Source: Chrysomallon squamiferum
Taxonomy: Eukaryota; Mollusca; Gastropoda; Neomphalida; Peltospiridae
Assembly: GCA_012295275.1 (NCBI GenBank)
Contig: CM022670.1
Coordinates: 8,683,006-8,747,005, forward strand
Length of the DNA stretch: 64,000 nt
Direction: 5' to 3'
The notes beneath the pieces were generated by a model. That model was not told the origin of the DNA. It saw only the letters and a program-made list of their open reading frames with translations, and searched no databases. Within the stretch, counting starts at the first letter, position 1. Every line of letters begins with the position of its first letter. Both the position numbers and the translations under genes were made by a program. Below are positions 1-9,860 of this stretch, piece after piece.

Positions 1-126
1 ACGCAAAGGAGAAGAAAACAAAACGACAATTGAAAGAAAAAGAAAAACTCAAAAATTATTTATTTTATTTCAAATTTTTAAGAAATGTTCATTCTACTTA
101 TTAAATAAAAAGGAAACGCATTTAGT

Positions 127-198
127 TAGCAGAGCGTGGTTTCGATCCACGGACCTCTGGGTTATGGGCCCAGCACGCTTCCACTGCGCCACTCTGCT
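127..198 (-). tRNA. tRNA-iMet: Initiator tRNA-Met (CAU), copy 1
   Basis: The minus strand folds as a 72-nt cloverleaf with anticodon CAU. It has three eukaryotic initiator hallmarks: an A1:U72 pair ending the acceptor stem, three G:C pairs (GGG/CCC) in the anticodon stem, and A54 in the T loop (GGATCGAAACC instead of GGTTCGA..). The internal A box (GTGGCGCAGTGG) and B box (GGATCGAAACC) are intact, and no CCA is encoded. Downstream on the minus strand a T5 run lies about 15 nt after the gene. About 17-22 nt upstream is a TATA-like TATAAG carried by spacer A. Confidence 0.96.
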
Positions 199-525
199 TG
201 CGTAAACTGCGTTACTTATATTGTATTTGTTACGTAACATCTTCTCTTCAAAAATTTTTTAAAATTTTTTTAGTAGGAGAAAAGAGAAAAAGATTGTTAA
301 TAATTTTTTTTTGTTTTATTTATTTCCTTTTTCATCATATATTCGAGAACGAAAAACGAAAAAAAAAAAAAAAAAAAAAACGAAAAAAATGAAAGAAAAT
401 GCAAAGAACAAGAAAACAAAACGAAAAATGAAATAAAAAGAAAAACTTAAAAATAAGTTATTTCATTTTCTATTTTTAAGAAATGTTCATTCTGCCTTTT
501 AAAGAGAAATGAAACGCAATTCCAT

Positions 526-597
526 TAGCAGAGCGTGGTTTCGATCCACGGACCTCTGGGTTATGGGCCCAGCACGCTTCCACTGCGCCACTCTGCT
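526..597 (-). tRNA. tRNA-iMet: Initiator tRNA-Met (CAU), copy 2
   Basis: Sequence identical to copy 1. The 5' flank is spacer B, without the TATAAG of copy 1. The 3' flank has no T run of four or more for about 70 nt (the first is at 449-453), so a primary transcript should carry a long trailer or use a weak terminator. Confidence 0.95.
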
Positions 598-923
598 TGC
601 ATAAACTGCGTTGTTTACATTCTATTTGTTACCTAACATCTTGTCTTCAACTTTTTTTTTTTTTTTTTTTTTTTTTTAATAGGACACAGAGAGAAAGATT
701 GTTAATAATTTATTTTATTTTATTTATTTTCTTTTTTATCATATATTCGAGAAAGAAAAAAGTAAAAAATAAAATAAAGAATAAAGAATAAAACAAAACG
801 CAAAGGAGAAGAAAACAAAACGACAATTGAAAGAAAAAGAAAAACTCAAAAATTATTTATTTTATTTCAAATTTTTAAGAAATGTTCATTCTACTTATTA
901 AATAAAAAGGAAACGCATTTAGT

Positions 924-995
924 TAGCAGAGCGTGGTTTCGATCCACGGACCTCTGGGTTATGGGCCCAGCACGCTTCCACTGCGCCACTCTGCT
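924..995 (-). tRNA. tRNA-iMet: Initiator tRNA-Met (CAU), copy 3
   Basis: Identical to copy 1. T5 terminator about 15 nt downstream on the minus strand; 5' flank is spacer B (no TATA-like motif). Confidence 0.95.
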
Positions 996-1046
996 TGCGT
1001 AAACTGCGTTGTTTACATTCTATTTGTTACCTAACATCTTGTCTTC

Positions 1047-1083
<37 letters not shown>

Positions 1084-1318
1084 GGACACAGAGAGAAAGA
1101 TTGTTAATAATTTATTTTATTTTATTTATTTTCTTTTTTATCATATATTCGAGAAAGAAAAAAGTAAAAAATAAAATAAAGAATAAAACAAAACGCAAAG
1201 GAGAAGAAAACAAAACGACAATTGAAAGAAAAAGAAAAACTCAAAAATTATTTATTTTATTTCAAATTTTTAAGAAATGTTCATTCTACTTATTAAATAA
1301 AAAGGAAACGCATTTAGT

Positions 1319-1390
1319 TAGCAGAGCGTGGTTTCGATCCACGGACCTCTGGGTTATGGGCCCAGCACGCTTCCACTGCGCCACTCTGCT
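1319..1390 (-). tRNA. tRNA-iMet: Initiator tRNA-Met (CAU), copy 4
   Basis: Identical to copy 1. T5 terminator close downstream and a TATA-like element in spacer A upstream. Confidence 0.95.
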
Positions 1391-1716
1391 TGCGTAAACT
1401 GCGTTACTTATATTGTATTTGTTACGTAACATCTTGTCTTCAAAATTTTTTTAAAATTTTTTTAGTAGGAGAAAAGAGAAAAAGATTGTTAATAATTTTT
1501 TTTTGTTTTATTTATTTCCTTTTTCATCATATATTCGAGAACGAAAAACGAAAAAAAAAAAAAAAAAAAAACGAAAAAAATGAAAGAAAATGCAAAGAAC
1601 AAGAAAACAAAACGAAAAATGAAATAAAAAGAAAAACTTAAAAATAAGTTATTTCATTTTCTATTTTTAAGAAATGTTCATTCTGCTTTTTAAAGAGAAA
1701 TGAAACGCAATTCCAT

Positions 1717-1788
1717 TAGCAGAGCGTGGTTTCGATCCACGGACCTCTGGGTTATGGGCCCAGCACGCTTCCACTGCGCCACTCTGCT
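1717..1788 (-). tRNA. tRNA-iMet: Initiator tRNA-Met (CAU), copy 5
   Basis: Identical to copy 1. Shares with copy 2 the 3' flank that lacks a nearby T4 or longer terminator; 5' flank is spacer B. Confidence 0.95.
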
Positions 1789-2117
1789 TGCGTAAACTGC
1801 GTTGTTTACATTCTATTTGTTACCTAACATCTTGTCTTCAACTTTTTTCTTTTTTTTTTTTTTTTTTTTTAATAGGACACAGAGAGAAAGATTGTTAATA
1901 ATTTATTTTATTTTATTTATTTTCTTTTTTATCATATATTCGAGAAAGAAAAAAGTAAAAAAATAAAATAAAGAATAAAGAATAAAACAAAACGCAAAGG
2001 AGAAGAAAACAAAACGACAATTGAAAGAAAAAGAAAAACTCAAAAATTATTTATTTTATTTCAAATTTTTAAGAAATGTTCATTCTACTTATTAAATAAA
2101 AAGGAAACGCATTTAGT

Positions 2118-2189
2118 TAGCAGAGCGTGGTTTCGATCCACGGACCTCTGGGTTATGGGCCCAGCACGCTTCCACTGCGCCACTGTGCT
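2118..2189 (-). tRNA. tRNA-iMet: Initiator tRNA-Met, copy 6, acceptor-stem variant
   Basis: Same as the other copies except for one base near the 5' end. The plus strand reads cactgtgct instead of cactctgct at 2181-2189, so the tRNA begins AGCACAG rather than AGCAGAG. This turns the fifth acceptor-stem pair into a C:C mismatch. Internal promoter boxes are intact, so it may be transcribed, but the tRNA is probably unstable. A sequencing error is also possible. Confidence 0.85.
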
Positions 2190-2518
2190 TGCGTAAACTG
2201 CGTTACTTATATTGTATTTGTTTCGTAACATCTTGTCTTCAAATTTTTTTTAAAATTCTTTTAGTAGGAGAAAAGAGAAAAAGATTGTTAATAATTTTTT
2301 TTTATTATTATTTATTTCCTTTTTCATCATATATTCGAGAACGAAAAACGAAAAAAAAAAAAAAAAAAAAAAACGAAAAAAATGAAAGAAAATGCAAAGA
2401 AGAAGAAAACAAAACGAAGAATGAAATAAAAAGAAAAACTTAAAAATAAGTTATTTCATTTTCTATTTTTAAGAAATGTTCATTCTGCTTATTAAAGAAA
2501 AAGGATACGAATTTCGAT

Positions 2519-2590
2519 TAGCAGAGCGTGGTTTCGATCCACGGACCTCTGGGTTATGGGCCCAGCACGCTTCCACTGCGCCACTCTGCT
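2519..2590 (-). tRNA. tRNA-iMet: Initiator tRNA-Met (CAU), copy 7
   Basis: Identical to copy 1. The 3' flank is a variant (plus strand gatacgaatttcgat) that contains a T5 run shortly downstream. Confidence 0.95.
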
Positions 2591-2907
2591 TGCATAAACT
2601 GCGTTGTTTACATTCTATTTGTTACCTAACATCTTGTCTTCAACTTTTTTTTTTTTTTTTTTTTTTTTAATAGGACACAGAGAGAAAGATTGTTAATAAT
2701 TTATTTTATTTTATTTATTTTCTTTTTTATCATATATTCGAGAAAGAAAAAAGTAAAAAATAAAATAAAGAATAAAACAAAACGCAAAGGAGAAGAAAAC
2801 AAAATGACAATTGAAAGAAAAAGAAAAACTCAAAAATTATTTATTTTATTTCAAATTTTTAAGAAATGTTCATTCTACTTATTAAATAAAAAGGAAACGC
2901 ATTTAGT

Positions 2908-2965
2908 TAGCAGAGCGTGGTTTCCATCCACGGACCTCTGGGTTATGGGCCCAGCACGCTTCCAC
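2908..2965 (-). pseudogene. Truncated initiator tRNA-Met, copy 8
   Basis: The 3' half and anticodon arm are present. The copy stops at the D-arm: plus strand cttccac is followed by unrelated atcatactttttaaa, so the 5' acceptor strand and part of the D arm are missing. The T loop also has one change (tttccatcc for tttcgatcc), which damages the B box. It cannot form a tRNA. Confidence 0.9.
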
Positions 2966-3169
2966 ATCATACTTTTTAAACTGTAAACTGCGTTACTTAT
3001 ATTGTATTTGTTAAAACATCTTGTCTTCAAATTTTTTTTTAAATTTATTAAAGGAGAAAAGAGAAAAAGATTGTTAATAATTTTTTTTATTATTTATTTA
3101 TTTTTTATTTTTCATCATATATTCGAGTTTAAAACGAAAAAAAAAAAAAAAAAAAAAACGCATTTCGAT

Positions 3170-3241
3170 TAGCAGAGCGTGGTTTCGATCCACGGACCTC
3201 TGGGTTATGGGCCCAGCACGCTTCCACTGCGCCACTCTGCT
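3170..3241 (-). tRNA. tRNA-iMet: Initiator tRNA-Met (CAU), copy 9
   Basis: Identical to copy 1. The spacer on its plus-strand left is shortened (only about 204 bp after copy 8) and ends in a long A run, which on the minus strand provides a strong T-run terminator. Confidence 0.94.
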
Positions 3242-3295
3242 TGCGTAAACTGCGTTGTTTACATTCTATTTGTTACCTAACATCTTGTCTTCAAC

Positions 3296-3326
<31 letters not shown>

Positions 3327-3568
3327 TTGGGACACAGAGAGAAAGATTGTTAATAATTTATTTTATTTTATTAGTTTTTCGTTTTTTTATCATATATTCG
3401 AGAAAAAAAAAAAGAAAAAAATAAAATAAAGAATAAAACAAAACGCAAAGGAGAAGAAAACAAAACGACAATTGAAAGAAAAAGAAAAACTCAAAAATTA
3501 TTTATTTTATTTCAAATTTTTAAGAAATATTCATTCTACTTATTAAATAAAAAGGAAACGCATTTAGT

Positions 3569-3644
3569 TAGCAGAGCGTGGTTTCGATCCACGGACCTCT
3601 GGGTTATGGGCCCCCAGCACGCTTCCACTGCGCCAAAGATTGCT
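3569..3644 (-). pseudogene. Damaged initiator tRNA-Met, copy 10
   Basis: Two extra C residues lie in the anticodon arm (plus strand gggcccccagc for gggcccagc). The acceptor strand is altered (gccaaagattgct for gccactctgct). Both changes would abolish the initiator anticodon stem and the acceptor helix. Confidence 0.88.
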
Positions 3645-3973
3645 TTAGTAAACTGCGTGTTTTATATTGTATTTGTTTTCGTAACATCTTGTCTTCAAAT
3701 TTTTTTAAATTCTTTTAGTAGGAGAAAAGAGAAAAAGATTGTTAATAAATTTTTTTATTATTTATTTATTTAATTTTTTCATCATATATTCGAGAACGAA
3801 AAAAAAAAAAAAAAAAAAAAAATAAAGAATAAAACAAAACGCTTTTAAAAAGGAGAAGAAAACAAAACGATAATTGAAAGAAAAAGAAAAACTCAAAAAA
3901 AATTATTTATTTTATTTCAAATTTTTAAGAAATGTTCATTCTACTTATTAAATAAAAAGGAAACGCATTTAGT

Positions 3974-4027
3974 TAGCAGAGCGTGGTTTCGATCCACGGA
4001 CCTCTGGGTTATGGGCCCAGCACGCTT
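3974..4027 (-). pseudogene. Truncated initiator tRNA-Met, copy 11
   Basis: Matches the unit from the 3' end through the anticodon arm, then breaks at cacgctt into tttaaatgtttgt. The D arm and 5' acceptor strand are missing. Confidence 0.88.
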
Positions 4028-4415
4028 TTTAAATGTTTGTTTGCGTAAACTGCGTTACTTATATTGTATTTGTTACGTTACATCTTGTTTTCAATTTTTT
4101 TTTTTAAATTTTTTTTAGTAGGAGAAAAGAGAAAAAGATTGTTAATAATTTTTTTTTTTTTATTTATTTTTTTTTTTTTCATCATATATTCGAGAACATG
4201 TTTTTAAAAAATAAAATAAAGAATAAAACAAAACGCAAAGGAGAAGAAAACAAAACGACAATTGAAAGAAAAGAAAAACTCAAAAATTTTATTTATTTTA
4301 TTTCAAATTTTTTAAGAAATGTTCATTCTACTTATTTTTTCAAATATTATATAAAAAGGAAACGCATTTAGTCCCAATGCATTCAGAATATTATGCATCA
4401 AATCCAGACCATGTT

Positions 4416-5017
4416 GTGGTTTCGATCCACGGACCAAACCTAAAACATGTTATGGGTTGATCCTAGGCCTGCTGCCCAGTTCAGTGAACCTAATGATGTA
4501 TTTTATGGGATCTCTGTTTGATGTCCTCTCATTCTTGAAACATATTTTATTGCGTAAACAGTACTGGAGTTTTTGTTTTATGTGCATCCTCTATACCATA
4601 TAATCCATTAATCCATTTATTCCCATGGTTTGTTTTCAACTTTTTTTTTTTTTTTTTTTTTTAATGGGACACAGTATATGAACTGATTGTTAATAATTTA
4701 TTTTATTTTATTTTATTTTCAGTATTGTTTTTGACATCATATTTGTCGAGAAAAAAAAAAAATAAAAATAAAATAAAGAAATAAAATCAAAAGGGACAAC
4801 TGGTCCACAAGGAGTGCATGTTTGAAAACAAAACGACAATTAAATGTTGAGGATAAAAAATTTCATCCATAACATACAAAAATTTTTTATTTTATTTTGA
4901 GTCACTGCTCACTTGCTCTTTAAGAAACGTGAATATTTTTGAAGTGATTAATTAAATAAAAACCTGGATATTGTGTGAACATTTTAATAGGACAGAGCAT
5001 GGTTTCGATCCACGGAC
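4416..5017 (-). pseudogene. Two remnants of the initiator-tRNA T arm
   Basis: At 4416-4435 and 4993-5017 short pieces of the T arm (core ggtttcgatccacggac) survive inside unrelated sequence. Array spacer fragments (for example gttaataatttattttatttta near 4687) lie between them. These mark the last traces of the array on the right side. Confidence 0.8.
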
Positions 5018-5030
5018 GTTAGTACTGGAG

Positions 5031-6635
5031 AAATTCTTATTAAAAATATATTTCCACACTAACCTTTAATCAGCCATGAATGCTGCAAAATTAAACTTAA
5101 TCGTGAATTTGGCATTGATTTTACAGATCACAAATAAAAATTTGATTGATTTTTTATTCTAAAATAACCAAAAGTAAAAGCAAAGAGTGTAAAGGGGACT
5201 AATTTTAGCTATAAACTGTCCCAGTAATATTTTAAGAACAAAAGTATATGAACAAACAACTATGCAAAACTTGACAGAAAAAGCAAGATATGCTGAATGC
5301 ACCATTTGAACTTTGTTGATTTAAACAGAACATTCCTATCTCTCACTGAAAGAAAGGATGTAGGTAATCAGCCATTTTTACACATGAGAAATACATTCTT
5401 TCAAAATAGTTTTATGTTTTTAGTCCTATAGACATAAAAGTGATAAATTATAACTGGTATAAAATGTAATCAAATGAATTTCAGCAGAAGAAACTTGAAA
5501 ATATATGGCATTTAAGGAAAGGAATGTATGTCCTCAATTTTACTGCACCAAGATCCAATTCTGACCCAAAATGGATGATTGAAAATCTGGCCCCTTTATA
5601 TGGTGGTGAAATCAATAGTTTTGGTATGGATTTAGTCCATTCTGATACCTTTTGTGATGAACATTATATAATGTTTTTTCCTTAACAAAACTGGAAAAGG
5701 CTGATCTCTTTCCTGCTTGAAAAAAATGGTATGTACCTGAATATGTCGAGGAAAGAGGGAAGAAATTAAGATGAAAAGAGAGAGAAAAGGACAATTTGAA
5801 AAGCAGAGAGTAAATTTGACAAATGACATTCGTTGTTGTTGGTTATGGCAGTATACAGAAATGTCCACTGTGCATGGATAGCCACATTGTTTCAGCGTCA
5901 CATGTGAAAACGATGAAGCAGTGTATGTTTATCACTTGGCTGAAGACTGATGCTGGAGATTTGGAAATAATAGCTGAAGGTAGGGAAATGTGAATTTACA
6001 TGTTTTGACAATTGCTGTTCATAAGTGTTTGAAGAGAAATATTCCAGTATCATGGCCCTTGTAATGTTGAAAAATATGAATACCACTCCCAGTCGTTATG
6101 TAACTTGTGTTGCACTAACATAAATGCTTTTTTGAATTTTGAAAATGTTTTGGGGATGTTCGTTGTTTGTTACTTTTAAATTACAAAATTTTAATGTTAT
6201 ACTAATAATCAGTTTTGCATAGGCCAATTGGTTTTATTTCAACAAATTTTTGTCCAAAATTTAAATCAAATGGGATAGTAATTAATATATGTATATTTAA
6301 GTATTTTAATTCTGTACAATAACTTCAGTCAAATATTGAAGTTAATGAACAATCAAAAACATAATGAAAGATAACAAATACATACATACATCATCATTAA
6401 ACGAAATGGATTTAGTATAGTCTATACTCTTTTAAGTTTATATATTGCAACATTTTGTCCTTTCATCATATTTTGGGAAATAAACATAAAATAAATAAAT
6501 CAAATCAAATTAAAACATGCAGTATATTCTAGTATTTTACAGGTGTCTTTTATTAATTTAATTTTTTGTCTCAGATATAATATACTCAAATGTTATTTGC
6601 TTTCCGTGATATTATTATCATTTACTGTGTTTATA
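5031..6635. other. AT-rich intergenic DNA
   Basis: No tRNA, recognised gene or long repeat is visible apart from the exon-like open stretch at 5485-5685. The rest is AT-rich with frequent stops on both strands. Confidence 0.6.
5485..5685 (+). other. Exon-like open stretch, unidentified
   Basis: After a plausible acceptor (tttcag ending at 5484) a frame stays open for 66 codons, to a TAA at 5683-5685, in otherwise stop-rich DNA. It includes KWMIENLAPLYGGE and FGMDLVHSDTFCDEHY. A strong-looking donor (G|GTATGT) lies about 45 bases after the stop. Just before the TAA is a T6 run where a one-base slip would open another frame. I do not recognise the protein. It could be an exon of an unknown gene, a decayed pseudogene exon, or chance. 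Confidence 0.25.
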
Positions 6636-7429
6636 CCGTATATACTTGTGTATAAGTCGAATTTTCGGGAGACTATATTAAGGTAATATTTTGGGGGTCG
6701 ACTTATACATAGGTAATGCTTTTGTAGCTGTTGCCGAAGAGTCGCCATTTTGACTATTTTTTGCTACGGGATGCATCTAAAATAATCGCAGTCTTTCAGC
6801 TTTTCAAAAATATAATTTTATCATATAAAAATTTTTGAAAAATTAAATAACAAAACCAAATATGAAGGTAAAACATGATATTCTTCCGTTTAATGACATA
6901 AAAATACATTTTAAAGCGAGAAAACCGCCAGTACGGCGTCTTGCAATGATCTAGTAATGCAGACTTCTCTGCCAAATTGCACTAAATATCGGTCATAATT
7001 TCATAAACAAAACTCACTTGTTTAATTGTAAAGAATTTGGTGAAATAATATTGCAATCGTCATTAATACCCACTACTGACAAATTTTGTAAATCATGGAA
7101 CGGCTAAATATAACGGTAAGTTAGGTCTCCATGTTAGACCTATTACATTAAAGAGATACTATTTATGATACATTTAGGCTATAGCTCGTGTAATACATGC
7201 ATTTACATTATTATGGTATGTTCGTGCAAGTTACAGCTCGTGCAAGTTATGTTACAGTAGGCGTACAATGTAGGCCTTCATGGCACTGTCACACTGGTCT
7301 AAAAATAGTGACGGTGCCTGGAATCTACAGTTGACTTATATACAAGTAATACCTAAAATGACGCAATTTTTGGTCTTAAAATACACATCGACTTATACAT
7401 AAGGTCGCCTTGTACACAAGTATATACGG
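6636..7429. mobile_element. MITE with TA target duplication
   Basis: The left end CCGTATATACTTGTGTATAAG and the inverted right end (CCGTATATACTTGTGTACAAG read from 7429 backwards) match at 20 of 21 positions. Each side is flanked by TA. The 794-bp interior has no open frame of note. Near both ends are copies of a gtcgacttatac-like subterminal motif. TA duplication and size fit a non-autonomous element of the Tc1/mariner/pogo group. It ends 87 bp before the first deaminase exon that I can support. Confidence 0.8.
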
Positions 7430-7516
7430 TAAATGAGTTTTTGAGAAAAACAACTTGTAGTGTACAAAAACCTAAATAAATATAATAATTTTTAATTTTA
7501 TTTCTTACCTGATCAG

Positions 7517-9219
7517 AGGACAAAGAGATGAATAAATATGTACTGACAAAAGATGAGTATTTTATGGCTGTTGCAATTATTGCAGCACAAAGAAGTCATG
7601 ATCCAGTTATTCAGGTAATTTCAAAGTTGGAATAAATCCATTCCTTTACAGATCACCAAACATGAATCATGAAAATGTTGGTAATTAAATTTTAAAATAT
7701 TAGTGTGGATAAATTACCTTATTTAGTCTTTTTTTAAGACATACAAATGCATTTGATAATTCATAACCATAATAGTGGGTTGTTTTTTGTTTCATTTTTT
7801 TTTTTTTTTTTTTTTTAAACTTTTATCTTGATAGAACAGGAATTACTGTATTAGTTTGATTCATCTGATGACCTTTTATAATATGTGCTTCAGCATTAAG
7901 TCTGAATGATTGACACATCTTTATAGAATAATTACTTCATGGATACACAGGGGAGTTATTCATTTACGAATTTATGTCATTATATTTAAGTTGGCGCCTG
8001 CTTAGTGAATGATGCTCATATTGTTAGTACTGGTTACAATACAATGCCAAAAACATTAGAAGATAAATTTCCCTGGGTAAAGGAATCCATTAATTCCCTG
8101 AATCATAAAAATTTATTTTGTGAGTATGAGTATTTAAAGTATTTATATAAATAAGCAAGCTGAATACATTATGTGTACTGTTTCTTTTTTTCTTTTCATG
8201 AGGGTGTTTGTTGTTCTATGCACAAGCCTTTACAAATAATAAAGTGTATCAGTAAGACATACAGCTAGATATTTTTCATTATTTTATTATATCAGTGTAT
8301 ATAGATGTAAAAAAAAAAAAAAGTCTAAGAACCATTCTTCATACTGATTAGACACTTCTACAGTGATTTACTGAAATCTTGTAAAATTGTCTCGTTTTTT
8401 GTTTGTTTTTTTTTTGTTTTTTTTTATTTGTATTGTTATTTTGTTTTACAACCTTTTTTATTCCACTTTTTTTATTTTTTTGTTTTGATTTTGCATCTTA
8501 TTATTGTTTTTTGTTTTATTATTGAATCTTTTTTTTTTCTGTTCACTATATTTTATTTTATTATTTTCTTAAATTTATTTTATTATGATTTTATTTTAAT
8601 ATTGATTATTTCATTATTTGTTTTTGTTCTTTTTACTTTTTATATTATTATTTATTATTTCATTTTATTTTATTTTTTTTATATTTTATTTTCAGCATGT
8701 CATGCAGAGATGAATGCTGTAATAAATTCCGCAGGTCAAACAAAAGGATCATCTCTGTACATCACTTCATATCCCTGCAATGAATGTGCTAAAATCATCA
8801 CTCAGGCTGGTATCAAAGAAGTTGTATATATGAGTGATCACCAAGGTTACAAAGCAAAATATTGGGCAGCAAAACATATATTTGATACTGTAGACATTAA
8901 ATGCAGGTAATAATAGACCTTAACTGAAATTAGCCTTGATGTTTTTAATTCCTGGAGGTTATAAATAAAGGTTCTGCTAGGAGAGTTCATTGAACATTTG
9001 AATGGAAGAGAGCTATAAATACCAAAGCATTCATCTAGCTCTCTCACAATATACTTCAGGCTAGCATTATAGATATTATTATTGTTGTACAAGTAGAAAG
9101 AAAAAAATCACAGATTTTATTAAAAATAAAATGACTGGAATCATAAGTATTAAATTTTTCATAAATTATCAAGGAAAATACTGTAAATATTAATTATTTT
9201 ATTTATTTTCTAATTGATG

Positions 9220-9254
<35 letters not shown>

Positions 9255-9313
9255 GAATTACTCATTGCAGGAAGTACACCCCAACAGGCAGAAGTTTCAA
9301 GTTCAATTTGTAA
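7517..9313 (+). CDS. dCMP deaminase-family protein (possible frame lesion)
   Basis: Exons visible at 7517-7614, 7990/7991-8119, 8696-8906 and 9271-9313. The product has the zinc deaminase signature: CHAEMNA (zinc His and catalytic Glu) followed by PCNEC (two zinc Cys). Around it are KDEYFMAVAIIAAQRS, VGACLVND, IITQAGIKEVVYMSD and the C-terminus GRSFKFNL. dCMP deaminase makes dUMP for thymidylate synthesis; this order and spacing fit that family (DCTD). The segment between the GYN motif and CHAE is unlike the usual NGMPNGCSDD loop, so it may be a divergent paralog. An ATG at 7528 can start it; an upstream exon is possible but not seen. Joining exon 1 (ending CAG) to exon 2 by the only canonical acceptor, tttaag at 7985-7990, shifts the frame by one base. 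The conserved VGA needs the G of that AG. A missing base (error or lesion) is likely. AATAAA at 9732. Confidence 0.8.
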
Positions 9314-9860
9314 TCATCAGACATCTTTCATTCTTTACCCATGATTTGACTAATGTACTGTAAATCACATAATTTACTCAGTGTTACATAATTGAATTAA
9401 TTAACACACAGTAAACCACACAATGTACAGTATGTCGTAAAAATCTAAATTAGTTAAATGATACATAGCTCTGTTTTTAATATTTGTAAATTGTAAATAG
9501 ATTAATTAACTGATTATTACTGTTTTAAATATTTAATTTATTGTTACACTGTTAGCAGCTGTTATCATCATTACATTATTAATTAGTGTGTTGGATTTTA
9601 GCCAGCAAGGGGGACAAAACATTGGTGCTGTTTACTTCTACAAATTATATCAGTGGTCTGCTTTAGATAAGAGAGATGGTAGGCTCCAATACTCCTCTTC
9701 TGTCAGAATAAGTATTCTTATGTATAAATTCAATAAAATAAAGGACTTGTGTATATCAGTGGGAATTGGATTGCAGGTGTTCAAAACAGAATCACTTTAT
9801 GATCAGGAATTGCAAGTGAAATCTCTCCACTTCATGACCAGATTGATGTGTGTGACATCA
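9314..9860 (+). other. Probable 3' UTR and downstream of the deaminase gene
   Basis: AT-rich sequence without coding signal. An AATAAA at 9732-9737 is the first good polyadenylation hexamer after the stop. Confidence 0.45.

Larger units (their letters stand above)
1..5030 (-). repeat. Tandem array of initiator tRNA-Met genes
   Basis: The 72-bp tRNA unit recurs at 127, 526, 924, 1319, 1717, 2118, 2519, 2908 (broken), 3170, 3569 (broken) and 3974 (broken), with remnants near 4416 and 4993. Most steps are 389-405 bp. Two spacer types are visible on the plus strand after each tRNA. Type A reads gcgttacttatattg and type B reads gcgttgtttacattc. They run A, B, B, A, B, A, B, A, B, A, A, so the larger unit is roughly an 800-bp A/B dimer. 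Spacers are poly-A/poly-T rich and I see no other gene in them. The array starts before base 1. From about 3600 rightwards the units are broken and interleaved with other DNA. Confidence 0.95.

Noticed and set aside
1-5030. CRISPR-like array of regularly spaced repeats
   Set aside because: The repeat is a tRNA gene and the spacers are about 320 bp and repeated themselves; this is a eukaryotic gene array.
8428-8695. Very hydrophobic 90-residue N-terminal extension fused in frame to the deaminase CHAE exon
   Set aside because: It is the T-rich polypyrimidine end of the intron read through; Phe/Ile/Leu-only composition and a good acceptor at 8695 show it is not coding.
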